Part shown: positions 1 to 12,412 of the stretch, piece by piece
Layout: every line of letters starts with the position of its first letter
Position numbering within the stretch: the stretch's first letter is position 1
DNA from: Sipunculus nudus
Taxonomy: Eukaryota > Annelida > Sipuncula > Golfingiida > Sipunculidae
Assembly: GCA_026874595.1 (NCBI GenBank)
Contig: CM049307.1
Location: 2,071,579-2,135,578 of the forward strand
DNA: 64,000 nt
Reading direction: 5' to 3'
Position numbers and translations under genes: made by a program
The notes under the pieces: model-generated
What the model saw: only the letters and a program-made list of their open reading frames with translations
Told to the model about the DNA's origin: nothing
Databases searched by the model: none

Positions 1-1960
1 GGGAAAGAGGCACATGCTGGTTTTGTTTGGTAATAAATATAAGCTTTATTATGAGTTGTTGGTGTTTAGCTTATGTATGATTTTGACAGTATCTTTGGAG
101 ACAGGGAAGAGGATTGATTTCATTTATTTTATTAACAAATGATGAGCTATTGTCACACAGATTTTGACTTGGTCATATAACTTATAAGCAGCACATATAA
201 TAAAAGAGTTTAACTATTTATTAAAATTTAATAACAAATATTGTGCCAATATAATTTTTATTTAAAAAAAATAATAAGAAAATCCTATGATTTTAAAAAA
301 TAAAATATAACTGAAATGATTATTGAAATAATATTATAGAATATATTCATGAATGCATTCATGAATACATTTTGAAAGTATCTGCACTGGTATTCAAATA
401 CTTTCATTTTTACCTGAATTCCCATTCTTATGCAATAAAATTTTTTAATGCAGTATATATTCATATTCGTATTCAAATACATTTGCAAAGCATTCGCACC
501 ATGTCAATTATTTATTCAGTTTTAGCCAAACAATGATGTTGAGAATCCAGAATATACAAAATTCACAAATTTAAATAATGATCATAAGTACCTGGTTTTA
601 TGGCTTTTATTTATATTAAAAAAAATAAATGTAATATATTCACTTTGGACTACTTTCACATCAATCTACACACTAGACACAGTAGGAATCTAGATTAATA
701 TTATCAACTGCATCTTTGTCTATCATTAATTTCCTTCATATGATCCCTAATGATTAGTAATGAATAATATGATTTATTTTTTTATCATTAAAATTTCACT
801 GAAAATACCATAGGTGACTGCATGGTGTTATTTGGAATAACATTGACATTGACATTCTATCCATCCATACAAGATTCTTACATCATCAGTAACAGTAATT
901 TTCTGTTACTCATCAACTAACAAATTCCTTTTCTATTAATTTTTCTTTAATTTGTTATCAAAATCCAATAAAAATTTATTAATTTATTGTTATGTTGTTT
1001 TTCAAAACAACTACTAGATGAGTTTGGGTTGGACACCTGGATCAACTGTGGCTAGGCATTAGCTGCCTGGCTGCCCCAGTGTATGCTTCGCTCAAGCGTG
1101 CATAATCTGATGAAAGGTCAACATACAGGTGACTCAAGAGGGGCTTGATTAAGCCTTGGTCTGACATGGTCTCATAAAAACATTAATAAAAGCTACAATA
1201 TTTGGCCAATTTCTTTCAGCTTTCTAAACTACAAAGATGAAATCCTTATGTATGCATGATATGAAAATTATATCAACAGTGCTCTTAGGAAACAAACGTG
1301 CCATGGTCAAAGTTGGGCAAAATTTAAGGTACTAATTTTATATTTATACTAATAACTTATAAAATTTGAAAAATTCAGAACTAATTTTTGGTATTCAATT
1401 GAATCTTGTTAAATAATGTTACATCCCTGACAAAAAATCTCTAGCTTCAGCAATCCTCTTGTTAAGGGAGTAAATATATTTCTTGATTTTTTAAAAAGTG
1501 CATCATGTTTGGGCCCATAACTTAAAACAATTACGCAATACTGACATCATTTCTGGTATGTGCATAGTAAATGTATAGAAAAATATGTATATTATATATG
1601 ATCAAAGTCAGATCAGTGGTTTTGATATTAGGCAGTCTTACATTGTAACAATGGGTTTTTAATGGAAAAATTAAGTTTTTAATTAATATTTCAAAGGAAT
1701 TTAGTCCTAGTGATCAAATTCTTCGCATGGTAGGGGATTTTTGAGACATCTAACTGTAAGCCAAATTTAAGGAACTTAGAGCTGAGGCTGGGGGGCTGAG
1801 CTCTAGCAAACTGCATAACACTAGCTTAATGTAAACAATATGTGACATGGTGCTTGAAAACTTGAATAAAATCTACAGTTTTTGATCAACTGGTTTCAAA
1901 TTTTTGGTGTTAATAGTTGAAATGGTAACAAAAACATGCTTTAAAAAATAAATCCTCAGC
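1..1960 (+). mobile_element. 5'-cut copy of dispersed element A
   Basis: This stretch aligns by eye, almost base for base, with 7676-9600: the same order of landmarks (cacatgctggtttt, the tgcattcatgaatacatttt block, ctgcctggctgccccagtgt, atgtttgggcccataactt, gatcaactggtttcaaattt). It begins inside the element because the window starts there, and it is cut at about 1955-1975 by the 50-bp minisatellite that follows. It therefore lacks the tail seen at 10080-10212. There is no coding frame of note. It is a second copy of a non-autonomous element, with small indels between the copies; which copy is older cannot be told. Confidence 0.75.
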
Positions 1961-1972
1961 AGTTACAGGGAA

Positions 1973-3047
1973 AAATACCATCACTGCTGTTCTGACCCTT
2001 CTACCTGAAATATCAAGTGAGTAAATACCATCACTGCTGTTTGACCCCTCTATCTGACATATCAAGTAGGTAAATCCCATCACTGCTGTTCTGACCCCTC
2101 TATCTGACATATCAAGTAGGTAAATCCCATCACTGCCGTTCTGTCATCTCTATCTGACATATCATGTAAGAAAATAGCATCACTGCTGTTCTGACCCCTC
2201 TATCTGACATATCAAGTAAGTAAATACCATCACTGCTGTTCTGACCCCTCTATCTGACATATCAAGTGGGTAAATACCATCACTGCAGTTCTGACCCCTC
2301 TATCTGACATATCAAGTGGGTAAATACCATCACTGCTGTTCTGACCCCTCTATCTGACATGTCAAGTAAGTAAATACCATCACTGCTGTTCTGACCCCTC
2401 TATCTGACATATCAAGTGGGTAAATACCATCACTGCTGTTCTGACAACTCTATCTGACATATCAAGTAAGTAAATACCATCACTGCTGTTCTGACCCCTC
2501 TATCTGACATGTCAAGTAAGTAAATACCACCACTGCTGTTCTGACATCTCTATCTGACATATCAAGTAAGTAAATACCATCACTGCTGTTCTGACCCCTC
2601 TATCTGACATATCAAGTGAGTAAATACCATCACTGCTGTTCTGACCCCTCTATCTGACATATCAAGTGAGTAAATACCACCACTGCTGCCCTGACCCCTC
2701 TATCTGACATATCAAGTGGGTAAATACCATCACTGCTGTTCTGACCCCTCTATCTGACATGGCAAGTAAGTAAATACCATCACTGCTGTTCTGACCCCTC
2801 TACCTGACATATCAAGTAAGTAAATACCATCACTGCTGTTCTGACCCCTCTATCTGACATATCAAGTGGGTAAATACCAGCACTGCTGTTCTGACCCCTC
2901 TATCTGACATATCAAGTAAGTAAATACCATCACTGCTGTTCTGACCCCTCTATCTTACATGGCAAGTAAGTAAATACCATCACTGCTGTTCTGACCCCTC
3001 TATCTGACATATCAAGTAAGTAAATACCATCACTGCTGTTTTGACCA
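1973..3047. repeat. 50-bp minisatellite, about 21 units
   Basis: The units read aaataccatcactgctgtt, then ctgacccctctatctgacat, then atcaagtaagt. The period is 50 bp with one 49-bp unit near 2032-2081. Units differ mainly at the last bases (aagt/gggt/aggt) and at occasional substitutions. The array breaks into element A sequence on the left and unique sequence on the right. The short minus-strand open frames here are repeat shadows. Confidence 0.95.
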
Positions 3048-3143
3048 AGTTCATAACCCAGTCCAAATTACAAAATATTGACCTAATTCCCCAAATGAAC
3101 AACAAAAATAAACTAGACATTTCTTGGCACCGCAGGTGCCAGA

Positions 3144-6004
3144 GTATCCCCAGACATAGTAGGCCCCCCCTCTTTAAGAACGACCCCCATTTTAAGCAGC
3201 ATATACTGACACTTGGCATATTTATTGTTTCTTCCATCTAACAATCCACAATCTTGTTGAAGATGTTGGTCCTGTGACCTTGATCTTTTTAAAGATGTGT
3301 CCTGTGACCTTGACCTTTGACCTCATGACCCCAAAATCAATTTGGGTCTTGCTTTTCCAATGGGACATATGCAAGTCAAGTTTGAAATCTATACATCAAT
3401 AAAGCAGGAATGATCATCCAGAAACTAATTTTTTTTACAGGTGGCTCCTGTGACCTTCACCTTTGACCTTTTGACCTTAAATTGATAGTTTTTTTCCTCT
3501 CTTGGCAGGAGAACTATATGTGCAAGATGGAAGATCTGAGATGAAATGTTTGGCTGAAAATGCATCCACATCTTTTTAAAGATGTGTCCTGTGATCTTGA
3601 CCTTTGACCTCATGCCCCCAAAATCAATTTGGGTCTTGCTTTTCCAATGGGACATATACAAGTCAAGTTTGAAAACCATACATCAATAAAAGCAGGAATT
3701 ATCATCCAGAAACTAATTTTTGGACAGATGGCTCCTGTGACCTTCACCTTTGACCTTGTGACCTCAAAATTGATAGGGGTTTTTCACTCTTGGCAGGTGA
3801 ACTATATGTGCAAGATGAAAGTTCTGAGATGAATTGTTTGGCAGAAAATGCATCCACAATCTTTATTAAGATGTGTCCTGTGACCTTGACCTTTGACCTC
3901 ATGACCCAAAATCAATTCGGGTCTTGCTTTTCCAATGGGTCAAATACAAGTCAAGTTTGAAATCCATACATCAATAAAAGAAGGAATTATCATCCAGAAA
4001 CTAATTTTTGGACAGATGGCTCCTGTGACCTTCACCTTTGACCTTGTGACCTCAAAATTGATAGGGGTCTTCTCTCTTGGCAGGTGAACTATATGTGCAA
4101 GATGAAAGATCTGAGATGAAATGTTTGGCTGAAAATGCATCCACGTCTTTTTAAAGATGTTTCCTGTGACCTTGACCTTTGACCTCATGAACCCCAAAAT
4201 CAATTCAGGTCTTGCTTTTCCAATGGGACATAGACAAGTCATGTTTGAAATCCATACATCAATAAAAGCAGGAATTATCATCCAGAAACTAATTTTTGGA
4301 CAGATGGCTCCTGTGACCTTCACCTTTGACCTTGTGACCTCAAAATTGATAGGGGTCTTCCACTCTTAGCAGGTGAACTATATGTGCAAGATGAAAGATC
4401 TGAGATGAATTATTTGGCTGAAATTGCATCCACAACCTTTTTAAAGGTTTCCTGTGACCTTGACCTTTGACCTCATGACCCCAAAATCAATTCGGGTCTT
4501 GCTTTTCCAATGGGTCAAATACAAGTCAAGTTTGAAATCCATACATCAATAAAAGAAGGAATTATCATCCAGAAACTAATTTTTGGACAGATAGCTCCTG
4601 TGGCCTTGACCTTTGATCTTGTGACCCCAAAATTTATATGGATTATCCACTATTGGCAAGTGAGCTATATATTCAAGATGGAAGACCTGGGATGAAAGTT
4701 TGGCTTAAAATGCATCCTTATCTTTTTAAAGATGTGTCCTGTGACCTTGACCTTTGACCTCATGACCCCAAAATCAATTTGGGTCTTGCTTTTCCAATGG
4801 GACATATACAAGTCATGTTTGAAATCCATACATCAATAAAGCAGGAATTATCATCCAGAAACTAATTTTTGGACAGATGACTCCTGTGACCTTCACCTTT
4901 GACCTTGTGACCTCAAAACTGATAGGGGTCTTCCTCTATTGGCAGATGACTTATATGTGCAAGATGAAAGGTCAGAGATGAAATGTTTGGCTGAAAATGC
5001 ATCCACAATCTTTTTAAAGATGTGTCCTGTGACCTTGACCTTTGACCTCATGACCCCAAAATCAATTGGAGTTTTGCTTTTTCAATGGGACATATATAAG
5101 TCAAATTTGAAATCAATACATCAATAAAAGCAGGAATTATCATCCAGAAACTAATTTTTGGACAGATAGCTCCTGTGGCCTTGACCTTTGACCTTGTGAC
5201 CCCAAAATTTATATGGATCATCCACTATTGGCAAGTGAGATATATATTCAAGATGGAAGACCTGGGATTAAAGTTTGGCTTAAAATGCATCCACAGTATC
5301 TTTTAAAATGCCAGTCCAGTGACCTTGACCTTTGACCTCATGACCCTAGAACCTATAGGGTTCTTACTTTAGTGGTGGGCCATACATAAGTCATGTTTGA
5401 AATCCATATGGCTATCAACAATGGAGATATCATAAGAGGTGTGTGATTTTCACCATATATGGCAATATTCAAGGTCAAGGCCACTATCATAGGAAAGGTC
5501 ATGACCCCAATTTAAATAAACATCATCCCATAACCAATACCTATGTATATGCATAATATAAAAGAAATCTGTCCATTAGTTTTTGACTTATAATGCTCAC
5601 AGTACTGTAAGGTGGCAATTTTGGGGGTATTAAACGGCATGAAAACAAGTAAAGAATAATAGGTGGCGCCACCAGTTTCTGGAACATGACAACCCTATCC
5701 ATGATCTTCCATCAACTGGATTTTGGGATAAATCCATGCAAGATTTCTTGATATATTAAAGAATTTGTGTGATTTTCCCCAATATTGGACCTATTCAAGG
5801 TCAAGGACACTCTCCTAGTAAAGGTCATGACCTCATTTTAAATAGGCGTCGTCCTCTTACTCATATCTATACATATACCAAGTTTGGTAAAGTTCCGTGA
5901 AATATTTATTGGGTTATCGCGCCAACAAGATTTATATGCGGCGGCGGTGGCGACGGCGGGACCGGTATGAAACCATAGTATCCCCCGACTTTGTCTGGGG
6001 ATAC
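3144..6004. mobile_element. Element with 12-bp terminal inverted repeats and a tandem core
   Basis: The left end GTATCCCCAGAC (3144-3155) and right end GTCTGGGGATAC (5993-6004) are perfect inverted repeats of each other. Between them lie a 288-bp tandem core (3262-5400) and a tail with two diverged copies of a module starting gtgtgattttc (about 5440 and 5768), a GGTGGCGCCACC box at 5662-5673 and a GC-rich stretch gcggcggtggcgacggcggg just before the right end. No transposase frame exists, so it would be a non-autonomous DNA-transposon-like element. A small hairpin GGCACC/GGTGCC sits just outside the left end (3126-3140). I could not identify a clean target-site duplication. A related tail recurs at 61700-61920. 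Confidence 0.7.
3262..5400. repeat. 288-bp tandem core rich in TGACCT half-sites
   Basis: About 7.5 units are spaced 286-289 bp apart (cctgtgacc starts at 3301, 3588, 3877, 4163, 4451, 4738, 5026 and a diverged one near 5312). Each unit has two clusters of hexamers. The first reads TGACCTTGACCTTTGACCT followed by CATGACC. The second reads TGACCTTCACCTTTGACCT followed by TGTGACCT. Between the clusters lie cttttccaatgggacata and atccagaaactaatttttgg. Some units are variant in the second cluster (tggccttgacctttga). The short frames read from it are not genes. Confidence 0.9.
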
Positions 6005-6351
6005 AATTATACCAACTATGAAGACTAAAAATGGTGATTTGATATTAGGTCATTTTGAAGTATAGCAATAGGTTTACAATTGAAAACACAGGTTTTTGCA
6101 TAAATTCTCAGTGGACTGGGGTCACTAATTTACATACCTAACTGTATGTTAAATTACAGGCCTGACACTCTAATGGTTTTGATTTCTGCCCATTTAAGGG
6201 ACATCCCACTTGACATGCAGATGGCTGGATGGAAGACGGACAAGGGAACATCTAATTTCTTATGAAAATAAACATCAAATTTCACATCTGAATCCACAAA
6301 GCAAAAGGTGAAACAACTAGAAAGGACTAGGAAAAAAATACTAATTTCATG
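6005..6351. other. Gap: diverged element A-like module
   Basis: There is no gene here. The stretch 6040-6240 follows the same word order as the end of the element A module (gatattaggtcattttgaag, a poly-T rich middle, tctcagtggac, then atggatggaagacggaca), but is strongly diverged. Confidence 0.4.
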
Positions 6352-6952
6352 GCTGACCCAACAAATCAGACAGCCAGGAAACCAAGCTGACCCAACAAAT
6401 CAGACAGCCAGGAAACCAAGCTGACCCAACAAATCAGACAGCCAGGAAACCAAGCTGACCCAACAAATCAGACAGCCAGGAAACCAAGTTGACCCAACAA
6501 ATCAGACAGCCAGGAAACCAAGCTGACCCAACAAATCAGACAGCCAGGATACCAAGCTGACCCAACAAATCAGACAGCCATGAAACCAAGCTGACCCAAC
6601 AAATCAGCCAGCCAGGAAACCAAGCTGACCCAACAGATCAGCCAGCCAGCCAGGAAACCAAGCTGACCCAACAGATCAGCCAGCCAGGAAACCAAGCTGA
6701 CCCAACAGATCAGCCAGCCAGGAAACCAAGCTGACCCAACAAATCAGACAGCCAGGAAACCAATCTGACCCAACAAATCAGACAGCCAGGAAACCAAACT
6801 GACCCAACAAATCAGACAGCCAGGAAACCAAGCTGACCCAACAAATCAGACAGCCAGGAAACCAAGCTGACCCAACAAATCAGACAGCCAGGAAACCAAG
6901 CTGACCCAACAAATCAGACAGCCAGGAAACCAAGCTGACCTAACAAATCAGC
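6352..6952. repeat. 34-bp minisatellite, about 17.6 units
   Basis: The unit is gctgacccaacaaatcagac followed by agccaggaaaccaa. The period is 34 bp with very low divergence. A block near 6590-6730 carries a variant (cagatcagccagccagg), including one unit lengthened by an extra ccag. Confidence 0.95.
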
Positions 6953-7611
6953 TACCCAGTAAAATAAGAACAATGCCAATTTTTTTTTCAGGTGGATAAT
7001 TTAATCCAAAGTCCCCCATGTGGAAGGTTTACATGCCTATTTGTGCTCTGAAAACAGGATTTAATCTGCAAAACAAAGATAGTTTTATGATAGGCACCTG
7101 GTCCTTGAAGTAGAGACAGAATGTAAACCACAATAATGATGGAGAAAGGGTTCATTTTGGTTGGCCTTTTTTTATTACAAAATACTCAAACAGTATTTTA
7201 ACTTTAAACAAGGGACCTATGGGTCACGGTGATCAGCTGAAATTGATTCTTAGAATATTTGTATGAAATCCTAGTGGTTATATTGACTGTGTACATTTAT
7301 GGACTACATGATCTCATACATGCATTTGTAAAAGTTTCAATATTTCAACTTAGTGACCGTAATATGCATGTAAATATATCCACTGGAACAGACGACCCAG
7401 TACATGGCTGGTCCACAGTAAATTACTGACAGAACACCTCGTTCATGAACTGACAGACCACCTCGTGCTCTTCGACTGACATACTACCTCGTACATGGAC
7501 TGTCAGACGACCTCGTACATGGCTGGTCCACGTATGTCATGAAATGTTATTTGCTGGCATGACCCTTGTTTGTGGGAAGCTACAATCCAGAGTTCAAAGG
7601 ATATAAATACA
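6953..7611. other. Gap with a solitary element head and degenerate repeats
   Basis: No gene is seen. A copy of the family head (aagggacctatgggtcacgg then tgatcagctga) starts at about 7206 with no matching tail before the next head at 7612. At 7385-7535 there are degenerate units built on ctgacagacCACCTCGTaca and catggctggtccac. Confidence 0.5.
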
Positions 7612-10212
7612 CAACAAGGGACCTATGGGTCACGGGGCTCAGCTGTTATATATGATAAAAAAATATGATTCAGAAATGAGGCACATGCTGGTTTTGTGTG
7701 GTAATAAATATAAGCTGCATTATAAGTTGTTGTTGTTTAGCTTATGTATGATTTTGATAGTACCTTTGGAGACAAGGATGAGGATTGATTTAATTTATTT
7801 TATTAACAAATGGAGTACTACTGTCACACAGATTTTGACTTGGCCATATAACTTATAAGCAGAACATATAATACAAGAGTTTAACTATTTATTAAAAAAA
7901 AATTACAAATATTGTCCCAAATATAATTTTTATTAAATATAATAAGAGAATCATAATTTTTTAAAATGAAATATAACTGAAATGATTATTGAAAAAAATA
8001 TTAAAGAATATATTCATGAATGCATTCATGAATACATTTTGAAAGTATTTGCACTGGTATTCATATACTTTCATTTTTACTTGAATTCCCATTCTTTATG
8101 CAAAAAATTTTATAATGGAGTACATATTCATATTTGTATTTCAATACAATTGCACAGTTTTCACCAAACAATGATGTTGAGAATCAAGAATATACAAAAT
8201 TCACACCTTTAAATAATGATCATAAGTACCTGGTTTTATGGCTTTTATTTATATTTAAAAAAATAAATGTAATATATTCATTTTGGACTAATTTCACATC
8301 AATGTACACACTAGACACAGTAGGAATCTAGATTACTATTATCAACTGCATCTTTGTCTATCTTTAATTTCCTTTATATGATCCTTAATGATTAGTAATG
8401 AATAATATGATTTACCTTTTTATCATTAAAATTGAACTGAAAAATACCATAGGTGACTGCATGGTGTTATTTGGAATACATGACATTCTATCCATCGATA
8501 CAAGATTCTTATATCATCAGTAACTGCAAGTTAATTTCCTGTTATTATAAACTAACAAATTCCTTTTCTATTTTTCTTTAATTTGTTATTTAAAACCAAT
8601 AAAAATTTATTAATTTATTGTTTATTGTTATTTTGTTGGTTAAAACTACTAATTGAGTTGGGTTGAACACCTGGATCAACTGTGGCTGGCCATAAGCTGC
8701 CTGGCTGCCCCAGTGTATGTCTCGCCTCAAGCATGCATAATTTGCTGAAAGTTCAACAAGGTCAATGTACAGGTGACTCAAGAGGGGCTGTAGAGAGTAA
8801 AGGTCTGACATGGTCTCATAAAAACATTAATAAAAGCTACAATTTTTGGCCAATTTCTTTCAGCTTTCTAAACTAAAAAGCTGAAATCCTTATGTGTGCA
8901 AGATATGAAAATTATATCAACAGTGCTCACAGGAAACAAACGTGCTATGGTCAATTTGGGCAAAATTTAAGGTACTAATTTTATATCTATACTAATAACT
9001 TATAAAATTTGAAAAATTCAGAACTAATTTTGGTTATTCAATTGAATCTTGATTAAATAATGTTACATCCCTGACAAAAAATCTCTAGCTTCAGCAATCC
9101 CCTTGTTAAGGGAGTAAATATATTTCTTGATTTTTTACAAAGTGCATTATGTTTGGGCCCATAACTTAAAACAATTACGCAATACTGAAATCATTTCTGG
9201 CATGTGCATAGAAAATGAATAGAAAAAGATGTATATTATATATGATTAAAGTCAGATCAGTAGTTTTGATATTAGGCAGTCTTGAAGTGTAACAATGGGT
9301 TTGTAATGAAAAAACGAAGTTTTTCATTATTATCTCAAAGGTATTAGGTCCTAGTGACCAAATTCTTGGCATGGTAGGGGATTTTGGAGACATCTAATTG
9401 CATGCCAAATTTTAGGAACTTAGAGCTGAAGCTGGGGAGCAGAGCACTTGCAAACTGCATAACACTAGCTTGATGTAAACAATATGTGACATGATGCTTG
9501 AAAACTTGAATAAAATCTACAGTTTTTGATCAACTGGTTTCAAATTTTTGGTGTTAACAGTTGAAATGCTAACAAAAACATGCTGTGAAAATTAAATCCA
9601 AAGTACTTACAGGAAAAAACCGTGCCACTGTGAAAGTTGGGCAAAATTTAAGGTACCAATTTTTTATTTTTGTTAATATTTTAAAAAAATTTAAAAGATT
9701 TTGATCTAATTTTGGGTATACAATTTAATTTTGATTAATTAAAGTTTTATTACTGTAAAATAGTCCATAGCTTTAACAAGTTTTGTGTTAAGTGATCAAA
9801 TATCTTTCCTAATTTTTTACAAAATGCATTATGTTTGGGCCCATAACTTTTTTAAATTATATAATACAGACATAATTTCTGGCATGTATATAGGAACTAT
9901 ATAGAGGAATATTTATGGTAAATATGAGGAAAAACAGATGAGAGGTTTTGATATTAGGCAGTCCTGAAGTGTTAAAATAGGTTTTTAATAAAAAATTGAG
10001 GTTTTTCCTTAATTTCTCAAAGGAATGAAGTCGCAAAGCTCCAGTTTTCGGCTTGGTAGGAGATCTTGAAACCATCTAACATTATTCCGAATTTTGGATT
10101 CCTAGGTCTTACTGTTTCAAAACGTGCCACATCTATGGACGGCAGACAGACGGACAGACGACGGACAATGGACCACGACTATAGCTCAGATGACTTATAG
10201 TCAGCTAATGAG
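7612..10212 (+). mobile_element. Element A, near-complete non-autonomous element
   Basis: The head acaagggacctatgggtcac followed by ggggctcagctg starts at 7612. The tail (acggacagacgacggacaat, then ctatagctcagatgacttat, agtcagct) ends at about 10212. The head motif gctcagctg and the tail agtcagctnnngagct form an imperfect terminal inverted repeat. Inside, a ~520-bp module beginning atgaaaattaaatcaacagt (consensus) occurs twice in tandem, at about 8890-9420 and 9590-10110. The interior is AT-rich and has no coding frame. The same head and tail flank elements at 24338-26229 and others, so the ends define the family better than the interior. Confidence 0.75.
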
Positions 10213-10502
10213 CTAATGACACTACAATGAACCCATATGCACACAAATATAAAATACTTTCTATATCTTTGTACATATAAAAACATGTTAAATTGGAAGT
10301 TCTGGCAGAAATATAAAGGAAAATCAGACATCATTTCATGCTATTAAATCACATAACAAAGCTAGACAACTGCTTTCATCTTAAAGAAGCTCAGCTCCAC
10401 TGTTTGTTTGGGGATACTGACTCACTAGTATTCAGTATAATTCCTAATAGTAGCAATATTGATTTGAGAAAGGCATGATAGAATATGACGTTTAGTTTAA
10501 AA

Positions 10503-12412
10503 CTAGTGGCCCATGGGCCATGACGCTAAGCTGAATTCAAGAAATATTGAACAATGAGCAAAATGACTGCAAGAGTGCAAATAAATCATGAATTTTGTGA
10601 AGAGTCCTTAGAAATGGGTTTCAGTGGGCTTTTGGACAGATGAAAACTTCATTTGAAGGTCTCATAAACAGAAAGAAAAATGCGTAAAAATCTGAAAAAA
10701 ATACAGGTAGTGCCACCAATCTGCAGGAAGTGATGAAACACTCCATGATCAATATTTATCCCAAGAATCATGGCTATCAAGGCATTAGTAATTCAGATAC
10801 TTGAGCTTTTGTTTGTATCAAATTTTTAATTATTCTTGGGGGTATTTACAAGCCCTATTGCTCGGAGAATATGGGTAACAGAGACCTAAATTCAGGTTTT
10901 CGAGGAAATTTATCATGGACCTCCCTGGATATTAGGTTTGAAAATTCCAGGTCCAGTAGTTACGATTTGTGCCCTGTTAACAGATGACAGTTTCACTGCA
11001 GGTCTGACAAAAAAAAAAGAAAAAAATTTGTAAAAATTGGAAAAAATACAGGTGGCACCACCAGTCTGCAGGAAGTGATGGAACATCCCATGATAAATAT
11101 TCATGAAAAGAAACATGGTGATCAATGCAGTAGTTATTCAGATACTTGAGCTTTTGTATCAAATTTTGCATTATTCTGGGGGGGGGGGGGTACTTCAGAG
11201 CCCCATAGCTCGAAAGATATGGGTAACAGAGACCTAATTTCAGGTTTTCAAGGAGATTTTTCATGGACCTCCCTGAATATTAAGTTTGAAGATTCCAGGT
11301 CCAGTGGTTACGATTTGTGCCCTGTTAACAGATGACAGTTTCATTGCAGGTCTGAAAAAAAGAAAAAAAACTTGTAAAAATTGGAAAAAAATACAGGTGG
11401 CGCCACCAGTCTGCAGGATGTGATGAAACATCCCATGATCAATATTCATGTAAAGAATCATGGTGATCAATGCAGTAGTTATTCAGATATCTAAGCTTTT
11501 GTATCAAATTTTCCATTATTTTTGGGGGTACTTCGGAGCCCCATAGCTCAGAGTTTATGGGTAACAGAGACCTAATTTCAGGTTTCCAAGGAGACTTTTC
11601 ATGGGCTTCCCTGCATGTCAACAGAGAAGATTCTAGGTTGAGTTGTTAAAATTTGTGCCCTGTTAACAGATGACCGCATCTTAAGAGGTCTCAAAAATAG
11701 AGAAAAACATTTGTAAAAATCGAAAAAGTACAGGTGGCGCCACCAGACTGCAGAAACTGATGAAACGTTTCATGATCAATATCCATGGAAAAATTCATGG
11801 TATCAACACAATAGTTGTTCGGATACTTGAGCTTTTGTATCAAATTTTCCATAATTCTAGTGGTACTTCGGAGGCCCATAGCTCAAAAGGTTATGGGTAA
11901 CAGAGACCTTATTTCAGGTTTTCACAGAGACTTTTAATGGGCCTCCCTGCATGTCAAGAGAGAAGATTCTAGGTCCAGTCATTATGATTTGTGCCCTGTT
12001 AACAGATGACCACATCTTAAGGTCTCAAAAATAGAGAAAAACATTCGTAAAAATTGAAAAAACACAGGTGGCACCACCAGACTGCAGAAACTGATGAAAC
12101 ATTCCATGATCAATATCCATGCAAAGAATCATGGTGATTAATGCAGTAGTTATTCAGATACTTGAGCTTTTGTATCAAATTTTCCTTTATTCTGGGGGGT
12201 ACTTCAGAACCCCATAGCTCAGAGGTTATGGCTAACAGAGACCTAATTTCAGGTTTCCAAGGAGATTTTTTATGGAAAAAGGATGTCAAGTTACAAGATT
12301 CTAGGTCCAGCAGTTACAGTTTGTGCCCTGTTAACAGACGGACAGCCGGACGGACAATGGACAAAGAGTGATCGCTATAGCTCAGATGACTTACAGTCAG
12401 CTGAGCTAATGA
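10503..12412 (+). mobile_element. Element D with ~340-bp tandem core
   Basis: The head reads agtggcccatgggccatgac followed by gctaagctga; the tail reads agctcagatgacttacagtc followed by agctgagcta. Five core units can be aligned on the box (G)GTGG-CRCC-ACC at about 10709, 11051, 11397, 11734 and 12068 (spacing 335-346). Each unit continues with ctgcaggaagtgatgaaaca, atgatcaatattcatg, agatacttgagcttttgtat, ttattctgggggtacttc, ggttatgggtaacagagacc and gatttgtgccctgttaacag. A run of 13 G lies at 11178-11190. Minus-strand frames in this element (up to 95 codons) are repeat shadows, shared between units but broken. Confidence 0.75.

Noticed and set aside
1973-3047. CRISPR-like appearance of regularly spaced repeats
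   Set aside because: The whole 50-bp unit is repeated with no unique spacers, and the surrounding DNA is eukaryotic transposon sequence. The same applies to the other arrays.
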